DNA of 29,294 nucleotides. It comes from Rhodospirillaceae bacterium. Lineage in GTDB: Bacteria; Pseudomonadota; Alphaproteobacteria; Rhodospirillales; 2-02-FULL-58-16. Below the pieces are notes generated by a model. That model was not told the DNA's origin. It did not search any database and saw only the letters and a program-made list of their open reading frames with translations. Positions 1-7,694 of this stretch are shown here, piece by piece (within the stretch, counting starts at the first letter, position 1; the number at the start of each line of letters is the position of its first letter). The position numbers were made by a program, and so were the translations under genes. The stretch spans positions 1-29,294 of the forward strand of contig DUZD01000006.1 of the NCBI GenBank assembly GCA_013349695.1. Reading direction: 5' to 3'.

Positions 1-11
1 CATCTTGCCCC

Positions 12-58
12 GCCCTGCTGTCCAGGCTTACGCTACGCTCCAGCCTGCACAGCAGGGC
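12..58. repeat. Large imperfect hairpin (REP-like palindrome)
   Basis: Positions 12-21 and 49-58 are perfect 10-bp inverted arms (GCCCTGCTGT / ACAGCAGGGC). After one C-C mismatch the stem continues with 23-27 pairing to 43-47 (CAGGC / GCCTG), leaving a 15-base loop. The 15-bp GC-rich stem lies over the 3' end of the ATPase frame, whose stop codon is inside the loop. It looks like a mobile extragenic palindrome or the edge of an insertion, but the window edge hides the far side. Confidence 0.6.
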
Positions 59-531
59 ATGAAACCGCGCCGAACTCTCTCATAGACGCTGGACCACTTA
101 ATGGGGGCAGGCCAGTTTGATATTAGGAAGGAGAGCACCCGCTCCTCATTTATCGGCAGCAACCACTGTGAATGTGAAGAGTTATATATCCGCAAAACGG
201 TTACAATATCGCCCGTTAGGGATTCGGGTCCGAATTCTGCTTCGACCTCCAATTTTGTCTCTGAAGTAAGTTCCCATTCAGTAGTCGCGATTACGGCATC
301 ACGATCAGGATGGCGCTCGCGGTATCGGGCCAAAAAACGCTTGGGATAATCCCGCTCTACCTCATATGCGAACGGAGTAGCAGGATGGGGGTTGAGCCCT
401 GCAATAGCTTGGAGAACTGCTGTTTTCCCTGCTTCGTTTTTCCCTACGAGGCAGGTCGAGCTCTCTACAGAAAACTTCCCAGAGTCCTCAACGGAACGAA
501 AGTTCTGAACATGAACAGATTTCAGTTGCAT
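28..531 (-). pseudogene. Truncated AAA/OLD-family (RecF/SMC-like) ATPase, N-terminal part only
   Basis: The 167-residue product begins MQLKSVHVQNFRSVED, typical of the first beta strand of RecF/OLD/AAA-ATPase proteins. A Walker A loop of the form GKNEAGKT follows about 30 residues in. The start at 531 is chosen over an upstream ATG at 555 because AGGAGGTG, a near-perfect ribosome binding site, sits four bases before it. Family members are usually 350-650 residues, with the ABC signature, Walker B and often a Toprim nuclease further on; all are missing here. The last ten residues (MPCCAGWSVA) come from the palindrome at 12-58 and do not look like ATPase sequence. I infer a remnant broken by that element. 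The lost 3' part could lie left of the window. OLD-like proteins often act in phage defence or DNA repair, but no partner gene is visible. Confidence 0.65.
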
Positions 532-652
532 TCCCACCTCCTGCCTCGACGGCAATCATCAAACCCTTAAGGGACGGTAGCTGAACATTCTGAACGCTAA
601 ACCTGTTGCTTGCAAACAATGCAGGCGAATCGCGGCCTGCTTGGTTATCTCC

Positions 653-713
653 AAATACGGTGACAGTTTAAAATACGGTGACAGTTTACAGTTTAAAATA
701 CGGTGACAGTTTA
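653..713. repeat. Three direct copies of an 18-bp CGGTGACAG repeat
   Basis: AAATACGGTGACAGTTTA occurs at 653-670, 671-688 and 696-713. Copies one and two abut; copies two and three are separated by seven bases (CAGTTTA) that repeat the unit's tail. The unit followed by C differs at only three of 19 positions from 28405-28423 inside the long palindrome behind the histidine kinase, so both belong to one repeat family. From memory, CGGTGACAG-type sequences accompany REP-associated (RAYT) transposases in many proteobacteria; no transposase is present here. The rest of 556-757 shows only a small hairpin (621-626 with 635-640) and no convincing gene. Confidence 0.75.
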
Positions 714-757
714 CGTTACTCTTACCCCTAACCCCAAGATCTAGGGAGAAGCACGGC

Positions 758-786
758 TTGATTGTTTATACTAATAATGGTATATC
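758..786 (+). promoter_or_regulatory. Putative promoter and operator of the toxin-antitoxin pair
   Basis: TTGATT (758-763) and TATATC (781-786) are separated by 17 bases, a passable sigma-70-type promoter. Within it, TATAC (767-771) and GTATA (780-784) form an inverted repeat with an 8-base spacer overlapping the -10 element, where a HigA-type antitoxin would autorepress. If correct, transcription starts close to the ATG at 793, which has no Shine-Dalgarno sequence, so the message may be leaderless. This is inferred from sequence only. Confidence 0.4.
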
Positions 787-792
787 ACGACC

Positions 793-1120
793 ATGCGGTG
801 GCGTGTCGAGATTCTTAATCAGGCCGTCATGGAGGTGCTTGATGCGCTTCCGCGGGATATGCGGGCCAAACTGGATCACATCGTCCATTTGATCGAAGAA
901 CTCGGTTTGCATCAGGTCCGCGAGCTCTACGTCAAGCCTCTCCGAGACAAGCTTTGGGAGATGCGCGTGAAGGGCCGGGAAGGGATGGCCCGGGCGATTT
1001 ATATAACCGTGAAGGGCCGCCGGATCGTCATCCTTCATGCGTTCCGCAAGAAGACACGGGAAGACACCCAAGGCCGCCATCCAAATGGCCTTGTCCAGAT
1101 TGAAGGAGTTGGACTCATGA
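793..1120 (+). pseudogene. higB: HigB/RelE-type (Gp49-like) toxin with a one-base frameshift
   Basis: This is a ribosome-dependent mRNA interferase toxin of the phage Gp49-like/HigB family. Recognisable stretches are VEILNQAV, LPRDMRAKLDHIVHLIEELG, KLWEMRVKGREGMARAIYI and VILHAFRKKT. The frame opened at 793 reads correctly through codon 89, then shifts: one base too many in the GGG at 1058-1060 turns the expected C-terminus into nonsense and joins it in frame to the antitoxin. Dropping that base restores RKTPKAAIQMALSRLKELDS with a TGA at 1118-1120, giving a toxin of 108 residues, a normal family length, and an ATGA overlap with higA. The extra base is either a genuine inactivating mutation, a programmed slip site or a sequencing error. 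As written, the product is a 200-residue toxin-antitoxin fusion spanning 793-1395. Confidence 0.8.
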
Positions 1121-1395
1121 CCATTCCATTTTCAGAGCTTCGGAAGAAGTGGCGGAAGGACCCGAAGTACAGGAAGGAATACGAGGCCCTGGAGCCTGAG
1201 TACCAACTGGCAAGGGAACTTATCGAGGCCCGCGTCAAGGCCGGGCTGACCCAGGAACAGGTGGCCCAGCGCATGGGGACCAGCCAGCCGACGGTGGCTC
1301 GCCTTGAAAGCGGCCACAAACCTTCACTGAAGACCCTGGAACGCTATGCCGAGGCCGTCGGGATGAAGGTGGGTATCCATCTTATAGCGGGGTGA
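1117..1395 (+). CDS. higA: HigA-type antitoxin, XRE helix-turn-helix protein
   Basis: The 92-residue protein beginning MTIPFSELRKKW has an N-terminal toxin-binding helix region and a C-terminal Cro/C1-type helix-turn-helix (AGLTQEQVAQRMGTSQPTVARLESGHKPSLKTLERYAEAVG, about residues 43-82). HigA antitoxins bind and neutralise HigB and repress their shared promoter. The intended start is the ATG at 1117, which overlaps the restored toxin stop as ATGA and implies translational coupling. Because of the extra base in the toxin gene, the antitoxin is also in frame with the toxin start, so the sequence as given could make a fusion as well as free antitoxin. Toxin-first order is usual for higBA. Confidence 0.85.
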   Translation: MTIPFSELRKKWRKDPKYRKEYEALEPEYQLARELIEARVKAGLTQEQVAQRMGTSQPTVARLESGHKPSLKTLERYAEAVGMKVGIHLIAG

Positions 1396-1456
1396 GGGAA
1401 CAGATTTACGGCTACAACATATCCACAATAATCTATATTTGGTTATGGATCAGCAT

Positions 1457-1485
1457 TTGCCGACAAGATATAGATGATGTATGAT
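1457..1485 (+). promoter_or_regulatory. Putative sigma-70-type promoter of the coiled-coil gene
   Basis: TTGCCG (1457-1462) and TATGAT (1480-1485) are separated by exactly 17 bases, matching the TTGACA/TATAAT consensus at four and five positions. The promoter lies about 50 bases before the ATG at 1535, in the AT-richer gap after higA. It suggests the repeat protein is transcribed independently of the toxin-antitoxin pair. Confidence 0.45.
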
Positions 1486-1534
1486 GCAAGCACCATCCTG
1501 GGACGGCTTTTGAAAAGCAAGCGGGAAAGCGCCC

Positions 1535-4500
1535 ATGACCGACAAGCGTCCAACGCAAAAAGATGATACCGGGCGGCCCATCCAGGTTGTCTACGACAAA
1601 GACGCCGCCGCCCGCGAGCAGCGGACCGGCGAGGGTCCGGCCGCCGAGACACAAAAGGTCGATCCGGCGAACGGGGTGGCGAATGCCGCCACTTATCTTT
1701 CCTCCGATCCTGGCCTTTCCCCCGATCCCGGCGCCATCCTCGATGATTGGACGCCGCCGTTTTACTTAAAATATCGGTTGCCGAGCACCGCCGGGGCCGT
1801 GACCAGCCTTTCCTGGCTGATCGCTTGCGCTTATTACATCGACCGTCAGCTCATTTGGAGCGATTTATTTTCCCTTTTGCCCTATGAAATAGCGGGCATG
1901 GTGGTGGGCGTTCTGACGCCGCTGGCTTTGCTGTGGATGGTGATCGCGTTTTTCGAGCGGGGGCGGCGGCTGAGCCATGAAAGCGAGGCCCTGCGGTGGC
2001 ATTTGAGAAAGCTGGCCTATCCGTCCGGCGGCGCCCAGGCGCGGATGCGGGAAATCACCGAATCCTTGCGCCGCCAAGCTCAGGACTTGACCAAGGCCTC
2101 GGAGGAAGCGGCCTCGAAGGCGGAAGCCGTCGATGAAATGATTCGGCGCCGCACGGTAGTGCTATCTCAGGTTTCCGAAAACGCGGATTTGCGGGCCCAG
2201 TCCATCGCCGAGGTGCTCGGGCAACAGACGGAAGACCTGCGGACGGCGACGGAGAAGGCTACGGAACGGGCCCGCCAAGTCGGCGAGGTGCTATATCGCC
2301 AATCCCACGAATTGACGACATCGGCGGACCGAGCTTCGACCCGCGCCGAAGACTTTTGCCAAGTCCTGCGGCAGCGCAACCATGAATTGACCGAGACATC
2401 GGAACAAATCGCCGCCCGCACCCAGGAATCCGCCGATTCTTTCCACAAGAGGACCAGGGAACTGGACGAGGTTTCAGCTCAAACCCTGGCCTATGCGGAT
2501 GAAACGGCCAAGGTCCTGTTTGCGCGCACGGAAGAGCTATTGCAAACCTCCGACGCCGCCGCCGAACAGGTCCGGACTGGCGCCGAACTGTTGCACACGC
2601 ACTCTCAGGATCTCACCCGGCGGTCGGACGGCGCGGCCACGCAAACCGATCTGATCCGCGAAAACCTTCGCCGGCAAACCGAGGACCTTGCCGATATCGG
2701 CAAACTGTTAACGGCCCAAACGTCCGAGATCGAAGTCAATCTGGGCCGGCAGGCGCAATTGCTGTCGGGGACCGCCGACAAGGTTGGCGAACAGGTTCGG
2801 GGAATCGGCGACGAATTGAAGGGCCAGGCCCGTGAATTGATTTCCACGTCCGAGCATGTTTCGCTGCACCTCAAGGCCAGCAGCGAGGCTTTCCGCAAGC
2901 AAGCCGGCGAACTGAGTGAAGTTTCCGAACGCACAACAGCCAAGACCAGGACCCTTGGTGAAAACCTCCAACAAATCTCCCAAGAGCTCTCGGTCGAATC
3001 GGACAAGATTCTGGACAGGGCGGACCGCGTTGGCGAAGCGTTGAAAGACCGTTCCTCCGACCTGTCGGAGATTTCCGATCATACGCTGGTCAAGGTCGGA
3101 AAGGTCAGCGGGAATATCCAACGCCGGGCCAACGATTTGGCCGAATTGTCGAACCAGTGCCTATTGCGTTTCGACGGCGTCAGCGATTCCTTGCGGCAGC
3201 GGTGCGCGGAACTGGCCACCGTCGCCGATCAGACAAGCAATCATGTTGGCTCTCTTACCGTGGCTTTGGAACAAAGTTCGGAAGAGGTTGTTACGGCCTC
3301 GCACAAAGGCGCCGCCGGCATCACCTCGGCGATGCAAGCGTTGCGCCGCGGCGCGATCGAGATCGACGCGACTTCCGGGCGGGCGGGCCAGCTCGTCGAA
3401 TCCTTTAACGAACAATTGCATGGCATCACCGGCATTTCGGAAACGGCAATGGACAAGTTGCGGGACTTGAGCATGGCGGTTCAGGACCGGTCCGGAGAAA
3501 TAACCGTCGCCTCGGATCAGGCGACCAGCCAGATGGACGGCGTTGCCGCGCTGTTGGGGCAACAGGCGGAAAAACTGACTCACATCTCGGGCCGGGCGAC
3601 GGAATTGATGACCAACGCTGTCACGCAATTGCAAAAACACTCTCAAGACCTGGATGGCTCCTCGGACAAAGCCGAGGCGCGGCTGCAAAATGTCGGCGAG
3701 GAGATGCAACGAGTTTTGCAGGAGGTGATAGCGTCCGCCGACGACGCCTCGGCCAGGGTTCAGGCGGTGGCCGGGAACTTGCAACAGCGTTCGGACGACC
3801 TTTCCACCGTTTCCGGCCGGGCCGTCGGCGATGTCGGCATGGTGGGAACCGCCCTCTGGGAACGCTCGCGCGAGGTGGCGAGCGCCTCGGACCGCGCTTC
3901 CAAGCTGATTGCCCTGGTCACCGAAGCCATGCAACGCCAGGCCGAGGACTTAACGGGTTCCACCAGCCATACGGCCGAACGCATGGAGAGCGCCAGCGAA
4001 GATCTACTCCAACACTTGGCCGAACTGGGCCGGATCGGCGACGATACCCTCGGCCGGCTGACGGTGGCCGGCGAATCCCTGCGCGTGCAATCCGAGGAAA
4101 TGAGCAATGCCTCGAACCTGACGATCGGCCGGTTTCAGGAAGCCGCCGGTTCCCTGCAAGAAGGTGTCCGGGGGTTGGGCGAGGCCGCCGATTCCGCTTC
4201 CACCCATATCGGGGCGGTTGGCGAAACCATGCACGAGCATATGCGGGACGCGGCCACCGCCACGGAACGGGCGGCGGCGCGGTTGGAAGGGATTACCGGT
4301 TCGTTGCGCCAACATAGCAACGATATCAACGCTTCCCTGGAATCTGCCGGCAAGGGGTTCGAGGATGTCGGCGGCCTGCTGCGGCAACGCTCCCAGGATC
4401 TGACCGACGTTTACGGCGAGGCATCGGGCCATCTCAGGGCTTTTGGCGACATCCTCTATCAACAAGCGGCGGGAATGTCGTTCGCTTCCAACGAGGCGAC

Positions 4501-5719
4501 AGCCATGCTTGGCAAGGTGGGCGATGGCATCCAGGAACGCTCCCAGCAAGTCACCGCGTCGGTGGATCGGGCGGTGAAGTTGTTTGGCCTTGTAACGAGC
4601 GCCCTGCACCGCCAATCCCAGGACCTGGCCGCCGATGCCGGGCGGGTAACGAATCAGGTGGCTTCCGTCGGCGATTCCCTCACCGAGAGTTCGAACCAAC
4701 TGAACGCTCTTTCCGAGCGCACCTTCTCTCATCTCAATGATGTCGGACAGGGTTTGCGGGAACGGGCGCGGGAATTGACGAGCCTGTCGCGTCAGGCGAC
4801 GGTCGATATGGATGGCGCGTCCGACGTTCTGCATCTTCGCTCCCGGGAATTGACCGCCGCCTCGGAGGAAGCGGCCGCTCAACTTGGCCGTGTCGACAAG
4901 TTGATGGCCCAGAATTCGGAAGAAGCCGTTCGAAAAACCGACCACAGCGTCAGCAAGCTGAACAAGGTGGGGAAAATCATGCATCGGCGTTCCCAGCAAG
5001 CGTTCATCATGTCAAGCCAGATCGCCGACAAGTTGGAAGGCGCCCGCAATGTCCTCCACCAGGGTATGCGGGAATTGATGATCTCCTACGGAGAAACGGA
5101 AGAGGGCGTCATGTCCTTGAGTGAGACGCTGAGCCTGCGGGCCGGCGAGATCGGCAAGGTGACAAGCGAAACCCTGATCAAGATGGAGGTTTGGGACAAA
5201 ACCTTGAGCAATGCCTCGGATGAGATGACCAGACAGGCCCTGGAGGCGGCCGAGACCATCGACAGCCGAACCCAAGCGATGAAGGAGGTTTCGGGCGAAG
5301 CCGCGACGCTTGTGAATGAACTGAAAGAGCGGACGGAGCAAGTCGGCGTCGCCGACTTCCTGCGCCGCGCCACATTCATCACGGAACGCTTGCAGTCGCT
5401 CGCGGTCGACATGGCCCGGCTGCTGGAAACCCATATCAGCGAGGACGATTGGCGCCGTTTCAACAAGGGCGAAAAGGGAATATTTGTCCGCAAGATGCTA
5501 GGTTTCAAGGAGAAATCCAGGCTTGCCGCGATCCAGCAAAAATACCAGGCGGATGGGGAGTTCAGGGAATATGTAGACCGTTACCTCTCCCAGTTCGACA
5601 GCTTCTTGAAAGAGGCGAAGAAACGGGATCACCTGGAGGTGTTAAGCACCACCTTCCTGTCCTCGGACATGGGCAAGGTTTACATGCTGCTGGCCCGAGC
5701 GCTCGGCCGGGAAATCTGA
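1535..5719 (+). CDS. Giant membrane-anchored coiled-coil protein of about 43 tandem 25-residue repeats
   Basis: The product has 1394 residues. Residues 1-80 are hydrophilic and Pro/Asp-rich. Two membrane spans follow (about 87-103 and 113-139). Residues 180-1250 are an uninterrupted array of 25-residue units (18 full, one of 21, then 24 full), and 1251-1394 form a non-repetitive tail containing THISEDDWRRFNKGEKGIF. The approximate unit is R-Q-S-x-E-L-T-x-A-S-D-x-A, then a hydrophobic residue at position 17, V-G-E at 20-22 and L at 24. Hydrophobic spacing 3-4-3-4-3-4-4 equals two heptads plus one hendecad, so the array should form a long rod. Searches might label it apolipoprotein- or MCP-like, but there is no chemotaxis signalling tip. 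The plan of two N-terminal spans plus a long coiled coil recalls the Caulobacter polarity factor TipN; a scaffolding role is my inference. A GGGAAAG sequence precedes the ATG. The gene converges with the amidase gene and appears monocistronic. Confidence 0.93.
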   Translation: MTDKRPTQKDDTGRPIQVVYDKDAAAREQRTGEGPAAETQKVDPANGVANAATYLSSDPGLSPDPGAILDDWTPPFYLKYRLPSTAGAVTSLSWLIACAYYIDRQLIWSDLFSLLPYEIAGMVVGVLTPLALLWMVIAFFERGRRLSHESEALRWHLRKLAYPSGGAQARMREITESLRRQAQDLTKASEEAASKAEAVDEMIRRRTVVLSQVSENADLRAQSIAEVLGQQTEDLRTATEKATERARQVGEVLYRQSHELTTSADRASTRAEDFCQVLRQRNHELTETSEQIAARTQESADSFHKRTRELDEVSAQTLAYADETAKVLFARTEELLQTSDAAAEQVRTGAELLHTHSQDLTRRSDGAATQTDLIRENLRRQTEDLADIGKLLTAQTSEIEVNLGRQAQLLSGTADKVGEQVRGIGDELKGQARELISTSEHVSLHLKASSEAFRKQAGELSEVSERTTAKTRTLGENLQQISQELSVESDKILDRADRVGEALKDRSSDLSEISDHTLVKVGKVSGNIQRRANDLAELSNQCLLRFDGVSDSLRQRCAELATVADQTSNHVGSLTVALEQSSEEVVTASHKGAAGITSAMQALRRGAIEIDATSGRAGQLVESFNEQLHGITGISETAMDKLRDLSMAVQDRSGEITVASDQATSQMDGVAALLGQQAEKLTHISGRATELMTNAVTQLQKHSQDLDGSSDKAEARLQNVGEEMQRVLQEVIASADDASARVQAVAGNLQQRSDDLSTVSGRAVGDVGMVGTALWERSREVASASDRASKLIALVTEAMQRQAEDLTGSTSHTAERMESASEDLLQHLAELGRIGDDTLGRLTVAGESLRVQSEEMSNASNLTIGRFQEAAGSLQEGVRGLGEAADSASTHIGAVGETMHEHMRDAATATERAAARLEGITGSLRQHSNDINASLESAGKGFEDVGGLLRQRSQDLTDVYGEASGHLRAFGDILYQQAAGMSFASNEATAMLGKVGDGIQERSQQVTASVDRAVKLFGLVTSALHRQSQDLAADAGRVTNQVASVGDSLTESSNQLNALSERTFSHLNDVGQGLRERARELTSLSRQATVDMDGASDVLHLRSRELTAASEEAAAQLGRVDKLMAQNSEEAVRKTDHSVSKLNKVGKIMHRRSQQAFIMSSQIADKLEGARNVLHQGMRELMISYGETEEGVMSLSETLSLRAGEIGKVTSETLIKMEVWDKTLSNASDEMTRQALEAAETIDSRTQAMKEVSGEAATLVNELKERTEQVGVADFLRRATFITERLQSLAVDMARLLETHISEDDWRRFNKGEKGIFVRKMLGFKEKSRLAAIQQKYQADGEFREYVDRYLSQFDSFLKEAKKRDHLEVLSTTFLSSDMGKVYMLLARALGREI

Positions 5720-5736
5720 CCTTATACCAACCTGCG

Positions 5737-7185
5737 TTAATAAAGACCCATTGTAACGGCGCTCTTGTCCTTGCAAGCGCGGACGAAATCGACGAAACGC
5801 CGGGTCCAGTGGTTGCCGCCGACATCGCGCATATGGGCAAAGCTGGCCAACAGGTTGTTGATCACAAGCCCGTCGTGGCGTCCGTCGATGCCGGATCCGC
5901 GCAGGACTTCGTATGCGAAAACCGGCTCGAAGCCGAGGTTTTCCAGGCTGGAATAATGGAATTCGTGGGCCGGCAACTCTTGCCGCCGGCCGCTGTCGTC
6001 CAGCGGCGGCCATGGGCAGCGGCCGGTTTCCCTGAGCCGCACGTAGCCGCGCCCTTGCGGTTTTTCGTGCATGAGCGCGTCGGCGGCGATGACGCCGGCC
6101 ATCTCGCGAACGACTCCTCGCCAGGAAAGAGAACGGGCAAGATACATCAGACCACCGCATTCAGCGTAAGTCGGCAGGCCGGCCTCGATAGCGCCGCGGA
6201 TTTGCCGGCGCAGGACGGCGTTGGCTTCCAGCTCCGCCATATGGGTTTCCGGAAATCCGCCGCCGATGATGAGACCGTCGATCTCGGCAAGCCGGGAATC
6301 GCTCAACAAGTCGATGGGCACCAATTCCGCCCGCGCCGCCGCAAGGGCTTCCAGGTCGTCGGGATAGTAAAAGCCGAAGGCCCGATCCCGGGCGACGCCG
6401 ATCCTGACGTCGGGCGTTGCCGGTGCCGGGCGCGGCAGTGGCGGCGCGGCCAGAGACGGCGCCGCTACCTCCAACAGACGGTGCAGGTCCACCTGCCCGG
6501 AAATGGCCGCGGCGATGGCGGCGATCCTGGTTTCGGCATCGGCGGCTTCGTTGCTTGGAATGAGCCCCAAGTGCCTTTCCTGGATTTCCAGTCGCGGCTC
6601 GCGGTGGACGGCGCCCAGGACCGGCACGTCGGTGTAATGTTCGAGGGCGGCGCGGAGTTTGGCTTCGTGGCGGCCGCCGCCGATCTTGTTGAGAATTACG
6701 CCGGCGATTTCAGCTATCGGCTCGAAGGCTTGGTAGCCCAGAATCAAGGGGGCGACGCCACGGGTCATGCCGCCAGCGTCAATGACCAGCACCACCGGCG
6801 CGCCGAGCAAGCCGGCAAGCGCCGCGCTGGAGTCGCCGCCGGCCAGATCGAGACCGTCGTAAAGCCCCTTGTTGCCTTCGACGAGGGAAAAATCGGCGCC
6901 GTCGGAATGGCGCGAGAACGTGGCGACGATCTCTTGTTGGGTCATGGTGTGGTAATCGAGGTTGCGGCACGCCCGGCGGCGCGGGAAATCGGCGGCGCCC
7001 GCCACCGCCGGTTCGGAGCGGTTGGGCGAGGCGGCGGCGGTCAGCCACATGGGGTCGATGTAATCCGGGCCTTTCTTGAAAGGCTGAACGACGTGGCCGC
7101 GCTGGACGAGCGCCCTGACGATACCCGTGGAAACCGTGGTTTTGCCCGATGACTTGCGGGCCGCCGAGATCAGAAGATGGGACAT
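5737..7185 (-). CDS. cobB: CobB/CbiA-family glutamine-dependent a,c-diamide synthase (cobyrinate or siroheme amidase)
   Basis: This 482-residue protein has the two domains of the family. An N-terminal dethiobiotin-synthetase-like P-loop (AARKSSGKTT, residues 8-17) is followed by FKKGPDYIDP and LVEGNKGLYDGLD. The C-terminal class I glutaminase domain carries IIGGGFPETH and the nucleophile Cys343 in YAECGGLMYL, with HEFHYS at 407-412. The family uses ATP and glutamine to amidate the a and c side chains of cobyrinate; DsrN members amidate siroheme in sulfur oxidisers. The EGNKGLYDG variant, where I recall CobB proteins usually having EGVMGLYDG, makes a DsrN-like role possible. No other cobalamin or dsr gene is in the window, so the substrate is open; the symbol marks the family. 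The start is three bases after the stop of the 60-residue gene. Confidence 0.9.
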   Translation of the reverse strand: MSHLLISAARKSSGKTTVSTGIVRALVQRGHVVQPFKKGPDYIDPMWLTAAASPNRSEPAVAGAADFPRRRACRNLDYHTMTQQEIVATFSRHSDGADFSLVEGNKGLYDGLDLAGGDSSAALAGLLGAPVVLVIDAGGMTRGVAPLILGYQAFEPIAEIAGVILNKIGGGRHEAKLRAALEHYTDVPVLGAVHREPRLEIQERHLGLIPSNEAADAETRIAAIAAAISGQVDLHRLLEVAAPSLAAPPLPRPAPATPDVRIGVARDRAFGFYYPDDLEALAAARAELVPIDLLSDSRLAEIDGLIIGGGFPETHMAELEANAVLRRQIRGAIEAGLPTYAECGGLMYLARSLSWRGVVREMAGVIAADALMHEKPQGRGYVRLRETGRCPWPPLDDSGRRQELPAHEFHYSSLENLGFEPVFAYEVLRGSGIDGRHDGLVINNLLASFAHMRDVGGNHWTRRFVDFVRACKDKSAVTMGLY

Positions 7186-7188
7186 GGT

Positions 7189-7371
7189 TCAAGCCGCCAA
7201 ACGTTCCCCGGCCCACCCGTCCCACATCCGGCGGGCCGAGGTTTCGGCTTGTTCGATGGCGAGGATCATGCGGGTGGCCGCCATTGTTTCCTCTTCGGTC
7301 AAGGGGCGCGGTGTTCCCGGTCCCTTGCCGGCGATGCGAGGATACTGGCCGAAAGGGTGTTCCTCGATCAT
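7189..7371 (-). CDS. Small conserved-looking protein coupled to the amidase gene
   Basis: A 60-residue, soluble, helix-prone protein beginning MIEEHPFGQYPRIAGKG and ending RRMWDGWAGERLAA. I do not recognise the family. It has no signal peptide, membrane span or metal motif. The main support for it being real is position: its TGA lies three bases (ACC) before the amidase ATG on the same strand, and codon use is G/C-ending like its neighbours. It may be an accessory subunit or assembly factor for the amidase, but that rests on linkage alone. Confidence 0.6.
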   Translation of the reverse strand: MIEEHPFGQYPRIAGKGPGTPRPLTEEETMAATRMILAIEQAETSARRMWDGWAGERLAA

Positions 7372-7422
7372 GGCCGTTCCGTTATCCCGGCATGGAAAAG
7401 GTAGGTATGATTGATTCCAGTT

Positions 7423-7596
7423 CTATATTGCTTCGGCGGTTTTTGCATTCCTTGATGTTTTCCCGTTTAAATCCACCGTCTCGCCGGGCCGGCGGAAGTG
7501 GAGGCCGATGTCGGCGCCGGCGAGGCTGACGGGCGGGATGGGTAGCACTTTTACCGCCAACGCGACCAGCACCACGGCCATGGCTACGCTCTTCAC
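7423..7596 (-). CDS. Possible small membrane protein (weak)
   Basis: A frame open from a TTG at 7683 contains an internal GTG at 7596 followed by VKSVAMAVVLVALAVKVLPIPP, which could be one membrane span or signal anchor, then a short polar tail. Third positions are mostly G/C. There is no clear ribosome binding site, and the longer frame comes within about a dozen bases of the divergent ctaA start. It may instead be untranslated sequence holding the ctaA promoter. The 51-base gap to the 60-residue gene would fit a three-gene minus-strand operon. Function unknown. Confidence 0.25.
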   Translation of the reverse strand: MKSVAMAVVLVALAVKVLPIPPVSLAGADIGLHFRRPGETVDLNGKTSRNAKTAEAI

Positions 7597-7694
7597 AACC
7601 GCGCCGCCTTGGTGGATGATGGCGCTGAAAACCACTTGCTCCGGCGGGGCGCGTTTGCCGACGGCTCGGGGACGAACTGACAAAGGGAGACAAA

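Noticed and set aside
653..713. Three short direct repeats as a CRISPR remnant
   Set aside because: Units abut or are seven bases apart, so there are no spacers of CRISPR length, and no cas gene is present.
3161..4999. Long minus-strand frames (257 and 331 residues) opposite the coiled-coil gene
   Set aside because: They are antisense shadows of a GC-rich repetitive gene; they have no domain, no ribosome binding site and unlikely composition.
5449..7152. Plus-strand frame of 567 residues
   Set aside because: It overlaps the end of the coiled-coil gene and lies antisense to the amidase, whose motifs are unmistakable.
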